Assembly: GCA_964593865.1 (NCBI GenBank) | Contig: CAZQKE010000021.1 | Coordinates: 1 to 43,077 of the forward strand | Direction of reading: 5' to 3' | Source of the DNA: CAZQKE01 sp964593865 | GTDB taxonomy: Bacteria > Chloroflexota > Anaerolineae > JAAYZQ01 | DNA length: 43,077 bases | Shown here: positions 20,990 through 29,611 of the stretch, piece after piece | Layout of the letters: each line of letters starts with the position of its first letter | Position numbering within the stretch: position 1 is the first letter of the stretch | Made by a program: the position numbers and the translations under genes | Notes under the pieces: model-generated | Told to the model about the DNA's origin: nothing | Databases searched by the model: none | The model's input: only the letters and a program-made list of their open reading frames with translations

Positions 20990-22537
20990 ATGACGGATAC
21001 AATTTTGGAAATGCGGGGCGTGCGCAAGACCTTTGGGTCGGTCGTCGCCCTGGATGATGTCAGCCTGCAACTGAACCGGAACGAGATTCAGGGCCTTTTG
21101 GGCGGCAACGGCGCGGGCAAGACAACGCTGATGAACGTCCTCTACGGCCTCTACAAGCCGGACGCGGGCGAAATCTGGGTGCGGGGCCAAAAGGTCGAAA
21201 TCCCCTCCCCCAAAGTGGCCATCCGGCACGGGATCGGGATGGTGCATCAGCATTTTTTGCAGGTTGAAAGCTACACCGTCGCCGAAAACATCGTCCTGGG
21301 GACTACCCTCAAGAACCGCCTCACCCTGAACCTGGAAGAGCCAAAACGCAAGATCCGCGACCTGGCGGAACGGTTCGGCCTGGAAGTAGACCCCGACGCC
21401 CTGGTAGGCGACCTGCCCATGGGCAGCCGCCAAAAGGTGGAAATCCTCAAAGCCCTCTATCGCGGCGTGGACATTTTGATCCTGGATGAACCGACCACCA
21501 ACCTGACCCCCCAGGAGGTGGATTCGCTCTTTCAATCGCTGCGGGTGATGGTCGAAGCGGGGATGAGCGTTGTGTTCATCACCCACAAGCTGCGGGAGGT
21601 GTTGGGCGTTTGCGACCGCATTTCGGTCCTCCGCGAAGGGCGCAACGTCCTGACCATGAGCCGCGCCGAGGCATCGGAGGAGGCGTTGGTGCGGGCCATG
21701 GTCGGCGAGGGGTTGGACCTGGAACGGAGCATCCTCTTTTCCACGGCGGGGGATGTGCAGGCGGCGGCCAAGCCGACGGAGCAGGCCGTATTGCGCGTCG
21801 AGGGCCTGCGCGTCGTCGGCGAGGAGGGGAGACCGCTGCTTCAGGATTGCACCTTCCGGGTCCACGAGCGCGAAATTTTGGGCATCGCCGGGGTGGCGGG
21901 GAACGGACAGAAGGCGTTGGCCGAAAGCATCTTGGCCATCCGGCCCATCGCCGGGGGCCGGGTGTGGATCGGCGAGACGGACGTTTCCCAGGTTGGGACG
22001 CGGGACCTGCTGGCCCAGGGCGTGACCTACATCCCCGAAGACCGTCTACAAGACGGCTTTCTCCCCACGGCCAACATCGCCCAGAACCTGATCTTGGGCT
22101 ACCAACGCCAGCCCCCTTACAACAGGAAGGGCTTTCTCGATTGGAAGGCCATTTTCGAGACGGCCCGCCGCCTCATCGCCGAGTACAACATCATGACGCC
22201 GGGAGTGGAGGAAACGGCGGCCAACCTTTCGGGCGGGAACATCCAACGGGTCATGCTGGCCCGCGCCTTTGCCCACCCTTCCCGATTGCTTGTGGCCCAT
22301 AACCCAACGCGTGGGTTGGACATCCAGTCTATGGAGTTTGTCTATGGGCAGCTCCTGAAGCGAAAGGAGGAGGGCCAGGCTACCCTTTTGATCTCGGAGG
22401 ACCTGGATGAGCTGCTCTTGCTGTGCGACCGGATCGCCACCCTGTACCGGGGGCGCATTGTGGGCATTTTGGATCGGGCCGAATTTGACAAATACGAGAT
22501 CGGTCGGATGATGAGTGGAGTGGCGAGCCGTGAGTGA
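20990..22537 (+). CDS. ABC transporter ATP-binding protein with two nucleotide-binding domains (nucleoside/sugar type)
   Basis: A 515-residue double ATPase. The first domain has Walker A GGNGAGKTT (residues ~38-46), a divergent signature LPMGSRQKVEIL, and Walker B ILILDEPTT. The second domain has a degenerate Walker A (GVAGNGQKAL), a canonical signature LSGGNIQRV and an altered Walker B region (VAHNPTRGLD, with Asn where the catalytic Glu would be). One complete and one degenerate site are usual in YufO/RbsA-type importers. It overlaps the first permease gene by 8 bp. It energises import of the BMP lipoprotein's ligand. Confidence 0.93.
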   Translation: MTDTILEMRGVRKTFGSVVALDDVSLQLNRNEIQGLLGGNGAGKTTLMNVLYGLYKPDAGEIWVRGQKVEIPSPKVAIRHGIGMVHQHFLQVESYTVAENIVLGTTLKNRLTLNLEEPKRKIRDLAERFGLEVDPDALVGDLPMGSRQKVEILKALYRGVDILILDEPTTNLTPQEVDSLFQSLRVMVEAGMSVVFITHKLREVLGVCDRISVLREGRNVLTMSRAEASEEALVRAMVGEGLDLERSILFSTAGDVQAAAKPTEQAVLRVEGLRVVGEEGRPLLQDCTFRVHEREILGIAGVAGNGQKALAESILAIRPIAGGRVWIGETDVSQVGTRDLLAQGVTYIPEDRLQDGFLPTANIAQNLILGYQRQPPYNRKGFLDWKAIFETARRLIAEYNIMTPGVEETAANLSGGNIQRVMLARAFAHPSRLLVAHNPTRGLDIQSMEFVYGQLLKRKEEGQATLLISEDLDELLLLCDRIATLYRGRIVGILDRAEFDKYEIGRMMSGVASRE

Positions 22538-23573
22538 ACAGGCAATGACATTTCCGGCAAAGGGCCGGGGGGTTGTCGGCAGGTTTCTCCCCTACCTTTT
22601 GGCCGTGGTGGCCGCCTTTTTGGCCGCCGGGGTCTTTATCGCCCTGATGGGCTTCAACGTGCTCCAAGCCTACGCGACCATCCTCTTTACTTCTTTCAAG
22701 ACGCCCACCGGCTTTGTACAGACGCTCCTCAAATTCGCGCCGTTGCTGCTCCAGGCCCTGGCCTTTACCGTGCCCCTGGCCGCCGGCAAGTTCAACATCG
22801 GCGGGGAAGGGCAAATGATCGTCGGGGCCATCGGAGCGACGGCGGTGGGCATCCTCTTTGCCGGGCTGCCGCTGCCCCTGTTGCTGCCCCTGGTGCTGCT
22901 GGCGGGTATCCTCTTTGGCGGCTTTTGGGGAGCCATCCCGGCCTGGTTGCTCTATCGCTTTGGTATCAATGAAATTCTGACGACGGTGATGATGAATTTC
23001 GTCTCCTTCAGCCTGGTGGACTATATCGCCACCGAGGTCTGGCGCGACCCGGCGGCGGGGCATCCCACCACCGTGCCCATCGGCGCAGGCGGGGAGCTGC
23101 CGTTGCTGGTCAGCAGCCCGCCCCTGCACAGCGGCGTCCTGCTGGCCCTGGCCGTGGCGGTAGCGGTGTACGTTTATACCAACCGCACGGCGGCAGGGTA
23201 TGAGCTGGTGGCCACCGGCGCAAACCCCCGCGCGGCACGGGTATACGGCATCAACGTCCGCCGCATGTTCCTCTTTTCCCTGATTTTGGGCGGGATGCTG
23301 GCCGGGCTTTCCGGCGCGGTGGAGGTGGCCGGAGTGCAACATCGGCTCATCGAAGGGCTGCAATCCAACTACCTGTTGCTGGGTCTCATCATCGGCCTCA
23401 TTGCCAAAGGGAACAACCTGGCCGTGCCCTTTGTCGCCTTTTTCATCGCCGTTTTGGAGGTGGGGGCCAGCGCGTTGCAACGGACGATGATGATCCCGGT
23501 GGAAATGGTGTTCATCATCGAAGCGTTGGTGCTCCTTTTCGTCCTGCTTTCGGACGTGGTCAGGAGGCGGTAG
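22530..23573 (+). CDS. ABC transporter permease (BMP-type), subunit 1
   Basis: A 347-residue polytopic protein of the branched-chain/nucleoside permease family (YufP-like). Family blocks are NIGGEGQMIVGAIGAT, INEILTTVMMNFVS and GANPRAARVYGINV. Three starts are possible; I prefer GTG 22530, which has GGAG 9 nt upstream and overlaps the ATPase stop (GTGAGTGA), indicating translational coupling. It forms the membrane channel with the next gene. Confidence 0.9.
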   Translation: MSEQAMTFPAKGRGVVGRFLPYLLAVVAAFLAAGVFIALMGFNVLQAYATILFTSFKTPTGFVQTLLKFAPLLLQALAFTVPLAAGKFNIGGEGQMIVGAIGATAVGILFAGLPLPLLLPLVLLAGILFGGFWGAIPAWLLYRFGINEILTTVMMNFVSFSLVDYIATEVWRDPAAGHPTTVPIGAGGELPLLVSSPPLHSGVLLALAVAVAVYVYTNRTAAGYELVATGANPRAARVYGINVRRMFLFSLILGGMLAGLSGAVEVAGVQHRLIEGLQSNYLLLGLIIGLIAKGNNLAVPFVAFFIAVLEVGASALQRTMMIPVEMVFIIEALVLLFVLLSDVVRRR

Positions 23574-23577
23574 GCCC

Positions 23578-24525
23578 ATGGAACAGTTCGGCGTGCAATT
23601 TGTCAGTTTTGCCAAGCTCGTCATGCTGGCCCTGGTTCCCTACGTCCTGGCCAGCCAGGGGACAATGCTGGGCGGGCGGACCGGCCTGTTCAGCGTGTCC
23701 CAGGAAGGGATCATGCTCGTCGGGGCGTCGGTGGGCTTTTTGGGGGCCTATCTCCACGACGGCAACCTGCTCTACGGGATGCTGTTGGCGGCGTTGGTGG
23801 GCGGTCTGTTCGGCCTGGCCCTGGCCTATTTCACCACCACGCTCAAGATGAACCAGTTTGTCATCGGGTTGGCCCTCTTTTTCATCGGCCTGGGGCTTTC
23901 GACGCTGCTCTACAAGGTTGAAATCGGCGTCACGCTGCAGCCGCCCCTCATCCCCACCCTGCCCGACGTGCCGCTGCCGCTGCTGAGCCGCATCCCGGTG
24001 CTGGGCGAGATCTTTTTCAACCAGAACGTGCTGGTCTATTTCACCATCATCCTATCCGCCTTTCTGTACTACCTGCTCTACAAGACCGGCTTTGGCCTGA
24101 ACCTGCGGGCGGTGGGGGAGAATCCCAAAGCCGCCGACAGCCTGGGCGTCAATGTGGCGGCCATGCGCTACGGAACGGCCATCGTCGGCGGGATGCTGAT
24201 GGGGTTGGCCGGGGCCTATCTGCCCATGGTCTACACCGGGACCTTTACCGAGGGTATGGCCCAGGGCCGGGGCTGGATCGCCATCGCCTTGACCTTTTTC
24301 GGCGGCTGGAGTCCGCACCTGATCTTTTTCGGCGCGCTCTTTTTCGCCGGGGTGGAGGTGCTGGCCTTACGGGTGCAGATCGGCGGCTGGGGCATCCCCT
24401 ATCAGTTCCTGTTGACGCTGCCCTACCTGGCGACGATCCTGGTCATGGTTTTTGCCTTCAAGCGGGTCAAAGCACCGGCATTCTTGGGACAAAACTATGA
24501 CCGTGAGAAGCGAACTCTATCGTGA
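23578..24525 (+). CDS. ABC transporter permease (BMP-type), subunit 2
   Basis: A 315-residue polytopic partner permease (YufQ-like). The family order is clear: GGRTGLFSVSQEGIMLVGAS near the N-terminus, TLKMNQFVIGLALFF, and GENPKAADSLGVNV on the cytoplasmic loop. It starts 4 bp after the first permease, whose last codons supply the GGAGGCGG ribosome binding site. It is the last gene of the transporter unit; the next gap holds a palindrome and the second GNAT-like gene. Confidence 0.92.
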   Translation: MEQFGVQFVSFAKLVMLALVPYVLASQGTMLGGRTGLFSVSQEGIMLVGASVGFLGAYLHDGNLLYGMLLAALVGGLFGLALAYFTTTLKMNQFVIGLALFFIGLGLSTLLYKVEIGVTLQPPLIPTLPDVPLPLLSRIPVLGEIFFNQNVLVYFTIILSAFLYYLLYKTGFGLNLRAVGENPKAADSLGVNVAAMRYGTAIVGGMLMGLAGAYLPMVYTGTFTEGMAQGRGWIAIALTFFGGWSPHLIFFGALFFAGVEVLALRVQIGGWGIPYQFLLTLPYLATILVMVFAFKRVKAPAFLGQNYDREKRTLS

Positions 24526-24556
24526 TTCTGCACATGACACGGTCCGGCACAAGAAG

Positions 24557-24609
24557 GATGTGAATGGGCCGGGCACATTCACGCATCCGTATTCAATCGC
24601 GGACGGCCT
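24557..24609. repeat. Imperfect palindrome, dispersed family copy 2
   Basis: GGATGTGAATG (24557-24567) pairs with CATTCACGCATCC (24577-24589, two-base bulge), and the element ends in TCGCGGACGGCC as in copy 1 at 18562-18637 (opposite orientation). Both copies stand just upstream of a GNAT-like paralogue. Confidence 0.55.
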
Positions 24610-24650
24610 GCGATTTTCAAGCAACTAATATAAAAATAGGAGGAAGTATC

Positions 24651-25376
24651 ATGCGTTTGGAACCACCGGTCAAAGTTACACGACAGCAGTTGGTCATTGA
24701 TGTTGCCGAGATCGAGCCTCTGTTGCGAGGTCCGGCCCTGGAGATGAAGCCCTGGCCACCGGCCACCATCCAGATCCGCGATGGCCGCACCATGTTGGTC
24801 CGCGAGCCGCGCGAGGAAGAGATCAAAACCTTGATGGAGTATGTCAAAAAGGTGATGGAGGTGGAGCACGACTTTTACGATGTGGTCGGGGCGCGGGTGT
24901 ATGCCGAGCTGTTGGGCCTCTACCGCAAGCGGATCAAGGACCCCTACCTGATGATCGGCATGATTGACGGACAATTGGCGGGGCTGGTCAACGGTCGTCT
25001 GATGAACGAGGACATCAACATCAGCCACCACACGCTGACCTTCATGCGCGGTGGGCGTGTCGGCGCGGCTCTGTTCTACTGCAAGGCATATTACGCCTTT
25101 GAGATCTTGGGCCAAAAGGAGTTCTGGTCCACTTATGAGAGCTACAACGGCTGGCGCATCGGCGGCCTGGGCATGGCCCAGCCGAGTTACCCCTGGCCCG
25201 ATGTCCAGCATGAGTTGGGTGGGGCCAAGGTGTACTATGTCACGCGCAAATATTGGGATTCAACGATCAAAAAATATGCCCGCCAGATGGTGGGATCGGA
25301 CCTGAACTTTGACGTGCCGGACGAGATCCTGGAGATCAACAAGACGGTTCCCATGCCCGGCGAGGTGACGGTCTAG
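24651..25376 (+). CDS. Uncharacterised GNAT-like acyltransferase, paralogue 2
   Basis: A 241-residue paralogue of the protein at 18842-19570, nearly gap-free in alignment. It keeps the same blocks: IEPLLRGPA, HDFYDVVGARVYAE, NGRLMNEDINIS, FEILGQKEFWSTYESYNGW and MAQPSYPWPDVQHELGGA. The putative acyl-CoA loop differs (MRGGRVGA versus RRGLRIGA). The ATG at 24651 has AGGAGGA upstream. The near-invariant C-terminal block suggests a specific catalytic or binding role shared by both. Function is unknown; a two-component or heteromeric enzyme is possible. Confidence 0.6.
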   Translation: MRLEPPVKVTRQQLVIDVAEIEPLLRGPALEMKPWPPATIQIRDGRTMLVREPREEEIKTLMEYVKKVMEVEHDFYDVVGARVYAELLGLYRKRIKDPYLMIGMIDGQLAGLVNGRLMNEDINISHHTLTFMRGGRVGAALFYCKAYYAFEILGQKEFWSTYESYNGWRIGGLGMAQPSYPWPDVQHELGGAKVYYVTRKYWDSTIKKYARQMVGSDLNFDVPDEILEINKTVPMPGEVTV

Positions 25377-25424
25377 GGTCTTGCGTTCCGGTCGGGTCCT
25401 GGGCCTGACGCGTTCCTTTGGTGC

Positions 25425-25453
25425 TTCCCGGCGGGTCCATGACCCGCCGGGAA
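25425..25453. terminator. Perfect hairpin after the second GNAT-like gene
   Basis: TTCCCGGCGGGTC (25425-25437), loop CAT, GACCCGCCGGGAA (25441-25453). It has no T-tract, so it may be an RNA-stabilising or weak terminator structure. It lies 48 bp after the stop within the 344-bp gap 25377-25720, which also holds the palindrome at 25599-25692. Confidence 0.5.
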
Positions 25454-25598
25454 CAGTTGGCAAGCACAGCTTCGGTGGATCCGAAATGGCTCCCGCCGGA
25501 CCACGGCCCGGCGGCCCAGAACGCGGCCGGGGGACCGCTCTGAGCAAAGTTCAGGTCTACTGATTGTACACTTTACCCTGAAGGAAGGTAACTGCTCA

Positions 25599-25692
25599 CC
25601 CTCCTGCAGGCTTGGAAGCGGTTTCAGGTTGAAACCGGTTGCCCTTCGGATAAAGCCGGCGATTTCAATGGGTTTTCCGGCCTGCAGGAGGG
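25599..25692. repeat. 94-bp element closed by 13-bp perfect inverted repeats, upstream of fdrA
   Basis: Arms CCCTCCTGCAGGC (25599-25611) and GCCTGCAGGAGGG (25680-25692). Inside is a second hairpin, CGGTTTC-AGGTT-GAAACCG (about 25619-25637), and a GC-rich remainder. It ends 28 bp before the fdrA ATG. It could be a structured RNA leader or a small palindromic mobile repeat. A possible -10 (TACACT, 25567-25572) lies upstream, so it would be transcribed with fdrA. Confidence 0.55.
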
Positions 25693-25720
25693 TCGGCGGA
25701 GTAGTAACGAGGAGGTTGGA

Positions 25721-27454
25721 ATGGCGGTTATCAAGGCAGAAATTCGATCCGGGGCGTATTACGACTCGGTGATCCTGATGCAGTTGCAACGCGCTTTGGA
25801 CGAGCAGCCCGGCGTGATTGATACCGGCGTGGTCATGGGGACCGAGGCCAACAAAGAGATTTTGGACATGAGCGATCTGCTGGTCCCCGAAGCGCAGGCT
25901 GCCGGGGCGGACGATCTGATCATCGTCCTGCGGGCCGAGGATGAGGCCGCCGCCGAGGCCGCTCTGGCCAAAGTGGACGAAATGCTCACCCGCAAGCGGG
26001 CCACCGGCGAACAGGAGTATCAGCCCAAGAGCTTGGAGACGGCGGCGGAGATGCTGCCCCAGGCCCATTGGGTGCTGATCTCGGTGCCCGGTCGCTACGC
26101 CGCCGGGGTAGCCCGTGAAGCATTGCGCCTGGACAAGCACGTGTTCCTGTTCAGCGACAACGTCTCCCTGGAAGATGAGGTGGACCTGAAAAAGCGGGCA
26201 GCCGAAAAGGGGCTGTTGGTCATGGGACCCGATTGCGGCACGGCCATCGTCAACGGCGTGGGATTGGGTTTTGCCAACCGGGTGCGACGCGGACCTATCG
26301 GCATGGTGGCCGCTTCCGGGACCGGCTTACAGCAGGTGAGCTGCCGCATCCACCAGTTGGGCGGCGGGTTGACCCACGCCTTTGGGACCGGCGGGCGCGA
26401 TCTTTCGGAAGCGGTGGGGGCCATCACCGCCCGCCAGGGGCTGGACCTGCTGGCCCGCGACCCGGAAACGAAGGTGATTGTGCTCGTTTCCAAGCCCCCG
26501 GCCCCCCAAGTGGCCGATAACCTGCTGCGCCTGGCCCGCAAGGCAGGCAAGCCGGTGGTGGTGGATTTCATCGGCTATACGCCCCCGGCCCGGCGACTGG
26601 GCAACCTGCACTTTGTCCGCACCTTTGATGAGGCAGCGGCCCTGGCCGTTCGGCTGGCCCAGGAGCCGGAGGCCGAGACCGACCTGGGGCTGGACCGCTT
26701 TGCCCCCGGTCAACGCTACCTGCGCGGCCTCTTTTCCGGCGGCACGCTGGCCTATGAGGCCCTGCTCATCCTCCAGGATTACTTGCCGCGCGTTTGGTCC
26801 AATGCGCCGCTGAAAAAGGGCCACAACGTGCTCAAGAATTCGCTGGTCAGCGAGGAAAACACCATCGTGGACCTGGGTGAAGACGAATTCACCGTAGGCC
26901 GCCTGCACCCGATGATGGACAACGCCCTGCGCATCCAGCGGCTGCTGCAAGAGGCCGAAGACCCGGAGGTGGCCGTCATCCTCCTCGACGTGGTGCTCGG
27001 CTACGGCTCCCACCCCGATCCGGCCGGCGAGTTGGGACCGGCCATCGCCCAGGCCATCGCCAAAGCGAAAGAGGCGGGCCGCCATCTGGAAGTGGTGGCC
27101 GTCGTGGTCGGCACCGACCTGGATCCCCAGGACATGGAGAGCCAGATCGCTCAGCTCAAGGAAGCGGGGGCGTGGGTGGAGACGCGCAACGATGTGGCGG
27201 TCCGTTACGTGGGCGAACTGATCCAGGCTCTGAGCGAACGGGAGGCCCCGGCGGAGGAGAAGGAGGTCTCTCTGGGCAAGCCGGTGGACCTGGCGCGGAT
27301 CAACCAGCCCCTGGCGGCCATCAACGTCGGCGTCGAATCGTTTGCCGAAAGCCTGAAGGACCAGGATGCCGAAGTGATCCAGGTGGATTGGCGTCCACCC
27401 GCCGGCGGCAACGAAAAGCTGGCTGCCCTGTTGGAACGGATGCGGGGGAAATAA
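25721..27454 (+). CDS. fdrA: FdrA-family acyl-CoA synthetase-like protein (oxamate carbamoyltransferase subunit type)
   Basis: A 577-residue FdrA protein built of CoA-ligase-type Rossmann and flavodoxin-like domains: VMGTEANKEIL near residue 40, MGPDCGTAIVNGVGLGFANR near 170, VAASGTGLQQVS, and a C-terminal VILLDVVLGYGSHPDPAGE block. E. coli FdrA (AllF), with YlbE (AllG) and YlbF (AllH), has been reported to act as oxamate carbamoyltransferase, passing a carbamoyl group to phosphate. The DUF1116 (AllG) partner is encoded at 28347-29594; a DUF2877 (AllH) partner is absent. The ATG has GAGGAGG upstream. Role here: probably phosphorolysis or carbamoyl transfer in degradation of an N-containing compound. 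Confidence 0.88.
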   Translation: MAVIKAEIRSGAYYDSVILMQLQRALDEQPGVIDTGVVMGTEANKEILDMSDLLVPEAQAAGADDLIIVLRAEDEAAAEAALAKVDEMLTRKRATGEQEYQPKSLETAAEMLPQAHWVLISVPGRYAAGVAREALRLDKHVFLFSDNVSLEDEVDLKKRAAEKGLLVMGPDCGTAIVNGVGLGFANRVRRGPIGMVAASGTGLQQVSCRIHQLGGGLTHAFGTGGRDLSEAVGAITARQGLDLLARDPETKVIVLVSKPPAPQVADNLLRLARKAGKPVVVDFIGYTPPARRLGNLHFVRTFDEAAALAVRLAQEPEAETDLGLDRFAPGQRYLRGLFSGGTLAYEALLILQDYLPRVWSNAPLKKGHNVLKNSLVSEENTIVDLGEDEFTVGRLHPMMDNALRIQRLLQEAEDPEVAVILLDVVLGYGSHPDPAGELGPAIAQAIAKAKEAGRHLEVVAVVVGTDLDPQDMESQIAQLKEAGAWVETRNDVAVRYVGELIQALSEREAPAEEKEVSLGKPVDLARINQPLAAINVGVESFAESLKDQDAEVIQVDWRPPAGGNEKLAALLERMRGK

Positions 27455-27482
27455 AACGACGTTGCCGAAAGTGGCGGTAAGG

Positions 27483-27860
27483 ATGTCCCAGTATCCCAAA
27501 GTACTGCAAGCGATCAAGACTGTGCGCTCCCAGATGCGCTGGAAGCCGGAGAGCGCCAACCGCCACTTGCAGAAACGGATACAACGGGGGCATCTACCGC
27601 CAACGGCTACACTACAAGATTACCACCGCATCATCCAGCTCGCTTTACGGGATAGAGCTGCCCGCGTATATCGCTACTGGTACAATCGTGTGCCCTATGT
27701 CGTCATAGTGACAAACGTTGAAGGTCAACAATGGCTGGTCATGTTTGCCTACGATGGATTACTTGAAACAGCCTTTGTGCTTGATCGACCGAGCCGCTAC
27801 CTGAGCAAACCGGGCTTTGAATGGATTGGTTTGCTGGGAGAGGTGGACGATGAATTATAA
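27483..27860 (+). CDS. Small protein of unknown function, first of an overlapping pair
   Basis: A 125-residue protein: a basic helical N-terminus (MRWKPESANRHLQKRIQRG), a helical middle, then a compact beta-rich part (VYRYWYNRVPYVVIVTN, WLVMFAYDGLLETAFV). I do not recognise a family. The next gene overlaps its end by 11 bp. Two small coupled genes, the first basic and beta-rich, recall a toxin-antitoxin pair, but no motif confirms it. Base composition is lower in GC than in the neighbours, suggesting insertion into the catabolic operon. The ATG at 27483 is preferred over an upstream TTG; the ribosome binding site is poor. Confidence 0.55.
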   Translation: MSQYPKVLQAIKTVRSQMRWKPESANRHLQKRIQRGHLPPTATLQDYHRIIQLALRDRAARVYRYWYNRVPYVVIVTNVEGQQWLVMFAYDGLLETAFVLDRPSRYLSKPGFEWIGLLGEVDDEL

Positions 27861-28194
27861 AGATCTGATCGCGGCTTACGAAGTGGACGTGCAGTTTCCC
27901 GACGTCAGCGGCATGGAGCACCTGGATATGCTCATGATCCGCAGTGAGATTGCCCGTCATGAGCGCCACCTGTCGGATGAAGAGCGCAGACGTGTGCTGC
28001 AAGCCGATAGTCGGCTCCTTCAGCAAGCCGGGCGTTTCTATGAAGCGATCCAGCGTGTCGCCGATCTGGCCAGCTGGAGGCGCGATGAGAATATAGCGGC
28101 GACAGATTGGTGGTGGTATCTTGATGTAATCGCCCAATTGCCGGTATCTTTGCATGTGCAGCCCGGTCTTGAAGCTGCACACCTGGGCGCGTGA
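27850..28194 (+). CDS. Small protein of unknown function, second of an overlapping pair
   Basis: A 114-residue acidic, mostly helical protein (MNYKDLIAAYEVDV, EIARHERHLSDEERRRVLQAD, WWWYLDVIAQLP). Its ATG lies inside the last codons of the preceding gene with GAGAGGTGG upstream, so the two are translationally coupled. An acidic helical partner to a basic protein would suit an antitoxin or an immunity or chaperone role; this is inference. The 152 bp after it (28195-28346) hold only a TAAAGGAGA ribosome binding site for the next gene. Confidence 0.55.
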   Translation: MNYKDLIAAYEVDVQFPDVSGMEHLDMLMIRSEIARHERHLSDEERRRVLQADSRLLQQAGRFYEAIQRVADLASWRRDENIAATDWWWYLDVIAQLPVSLHVQPGLEAAHLGA

Positions 28195-28346
28195 TGCGCC
28201 CGGCAGAGTCACCGGATGACGGGCGTGGAGTATGTTGGGGAAATGCCTCTGGACCGAAGAGGGTCCGATGGGGTTGGGCAGATGCCAAGCCGAATGCGTA
28301 GGTTAGGATCAAGCCGAAAGAATAAATCGGTAAAGGAGATGCAACA

Positions 28347-29594
28347 ATGGACATCGAAAAAGCAAATGCGTTGGCAGTTGAACGGATGATGGACGCCCGC
28401 CCGATCCTGATCGGGGTGGGCAAAGCCCGCGACGTGATCCCCGGTCGGGGCGACAAAGAGAACCTGCTGACCCATGCCGGGCCGCCCATTGAATGGGACC
28501 GCATGTCGGGGCCGATGCGCGGTGCGGTGGCCGGGGCGTTGATCTTTGAAGGCCGGGCCAAGACCTATGAGGAAGCGGAGAAGCTGGTCGAGGCCGGCAA
28601 GGTGGAATTCGCCCCCTGCCACCACTACCAGTCGGCAGGGCCGATGGCCGGGCTGATCTCGCCCTCCATGTCGGTTTACATCGTTGAGGACAAAGAGACG
28701 GGGCGCAGGGCCTTTTCCGGCCTGAACGAGGGCTACGGCAAGGTGCTGCGTTACGGGGCCTACGACGAGGAAGTCATCGAGCGGTTGCGCTGGCTGGACG
28801 ACGTAATGGCTCCCATCCTCAACGATGCCTTGCAAGAGATGGGCGGCATTGACATGCGGGCGTTGATGGCCGAAGCGCTGCACATGGGCGACGAGTGCCA
28901 CAACCGCAACAAAGCCGGTTCGATCATGTTCACCGCCCGCCTGGCTCCTTACATCACCCGCGTTGCCCCCGACCCGGAGACCGCTGCGCAGGTGATCAAG
29001 TTCATGGGCGACAACGCCTTGACGGTGCTCAACCCGGTCATGGCCGCCTGCAAAGTCATGGCCGATGCTGCCCACAACATTGAAGGCAGCACCATCGTTA
29101 CCACCATGGCCCGCAACGGCACCGATTTCGGCATCCGCATCAGCGGCCTGGGCGACCGCTGGTTCACCGCCCCGGCCCCGCCGGTGGAGGGCCTTTACTT
29201 CCCCGGCTACACTGCCGAGGACGCCAACCCCGACCTGGGCGATAGCACCATCATGGAAACGGTGGGTATCGGCGGCTTTGCCATGGCTGCGGCCCCGGCC
29301 ATCGTCACCTTTGTCGGCGGCACGGCCAAACTGGCCATGGACACCACCCTGGAGATGTACGAAATCACCGAAGCCAAGCACAAATACTTTACCATCCCCG
29401 CCCTTGAGTTCCAGGGCACGCCGACCGGTATTGACATCCGCAAGGTCGTGGAGAAGGGCATCACGCCCCGCGTCAACACCGGCGTTGCCCACAAAAAAGC
29501 GGGCATCGGCCAGGTGGGGGCCGGGTTGGTGCGTCCGCCGCTGAGCATGTTTGAGGAGGCGGTCGTCGCCTTTGCGGAAAAGTACGGCTTCTAA
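28347..29594 (+). CDS. DUF1116 protein (YlbE/AllG-like oxamate carbamoyltransferase subunit)
   Basis: A 415-residue DUF1116 family protein. Recognisable blocks are ANALAVERMMDARPILIGVG at the N-terminus, GAVAGALIFEG, ALHMGDECHNRNKAGS in the centre (a likely catalytic/ligand region with His, Asp, Glu and Cys) and GGTAKLAMDTTLEMYEI near the C-terminus. It is the standard partner of FdrA, reported in E. coli as AllG of oxamate carbamoyltransferase. It is separated from fdrA here by two small unknown genes. The start has TAAAGGAGATG. It lies 17 bp before the cyclase gene. Confidence 0.88.
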   Translation: MDIEKANALAVERMMDARPILIGVGKARDVIPGRGDKENLLTHAGPPIEWDRMSGPMRGAVAGALIFEGRAKTYEEAEKLVEAGKVEFAPCHHYQSAGPMAGLISPSMSVYIVEDKETGRRAFSGLNEGYGKVLRYGAYDEEVIERLRWLDDVMAPILNDALQEMGGIDMRALMAEALHMGDECHNRNKAGSIMFTARLAPYITRVAPDPETAAQVIKFMGDNALTVLNPVMAACKVMADAAHNIEGSTIVTTMARNGTDFGIRISGLGDRWFTAPAPPVEGLYFPGYTAEDANPDLGDSTIMETVGIGGFAMAAAPAIVTFVGGTAKLAMDTTLEMYEITEAKHKYFTIPALEFQGTPTGIDIRKVVEKGITPRVNTGVAHKKAGIGQVGAGLVRPPLSMFEEAVVAFAEKYGF

Positions 29595-29611
29595 AAGTTA
29601 AGGAGGGAGAA

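Noticed and set aside
25721..29594. A complete oxamate carbamoyltransferase (AllFGH) with carbamate kinase
   Set aside because: Only FdrA and the DUF1116 partner are present; no DUF2877 protein or carbamate kinase is encoded in the window. Function is therefore stated as inferred.
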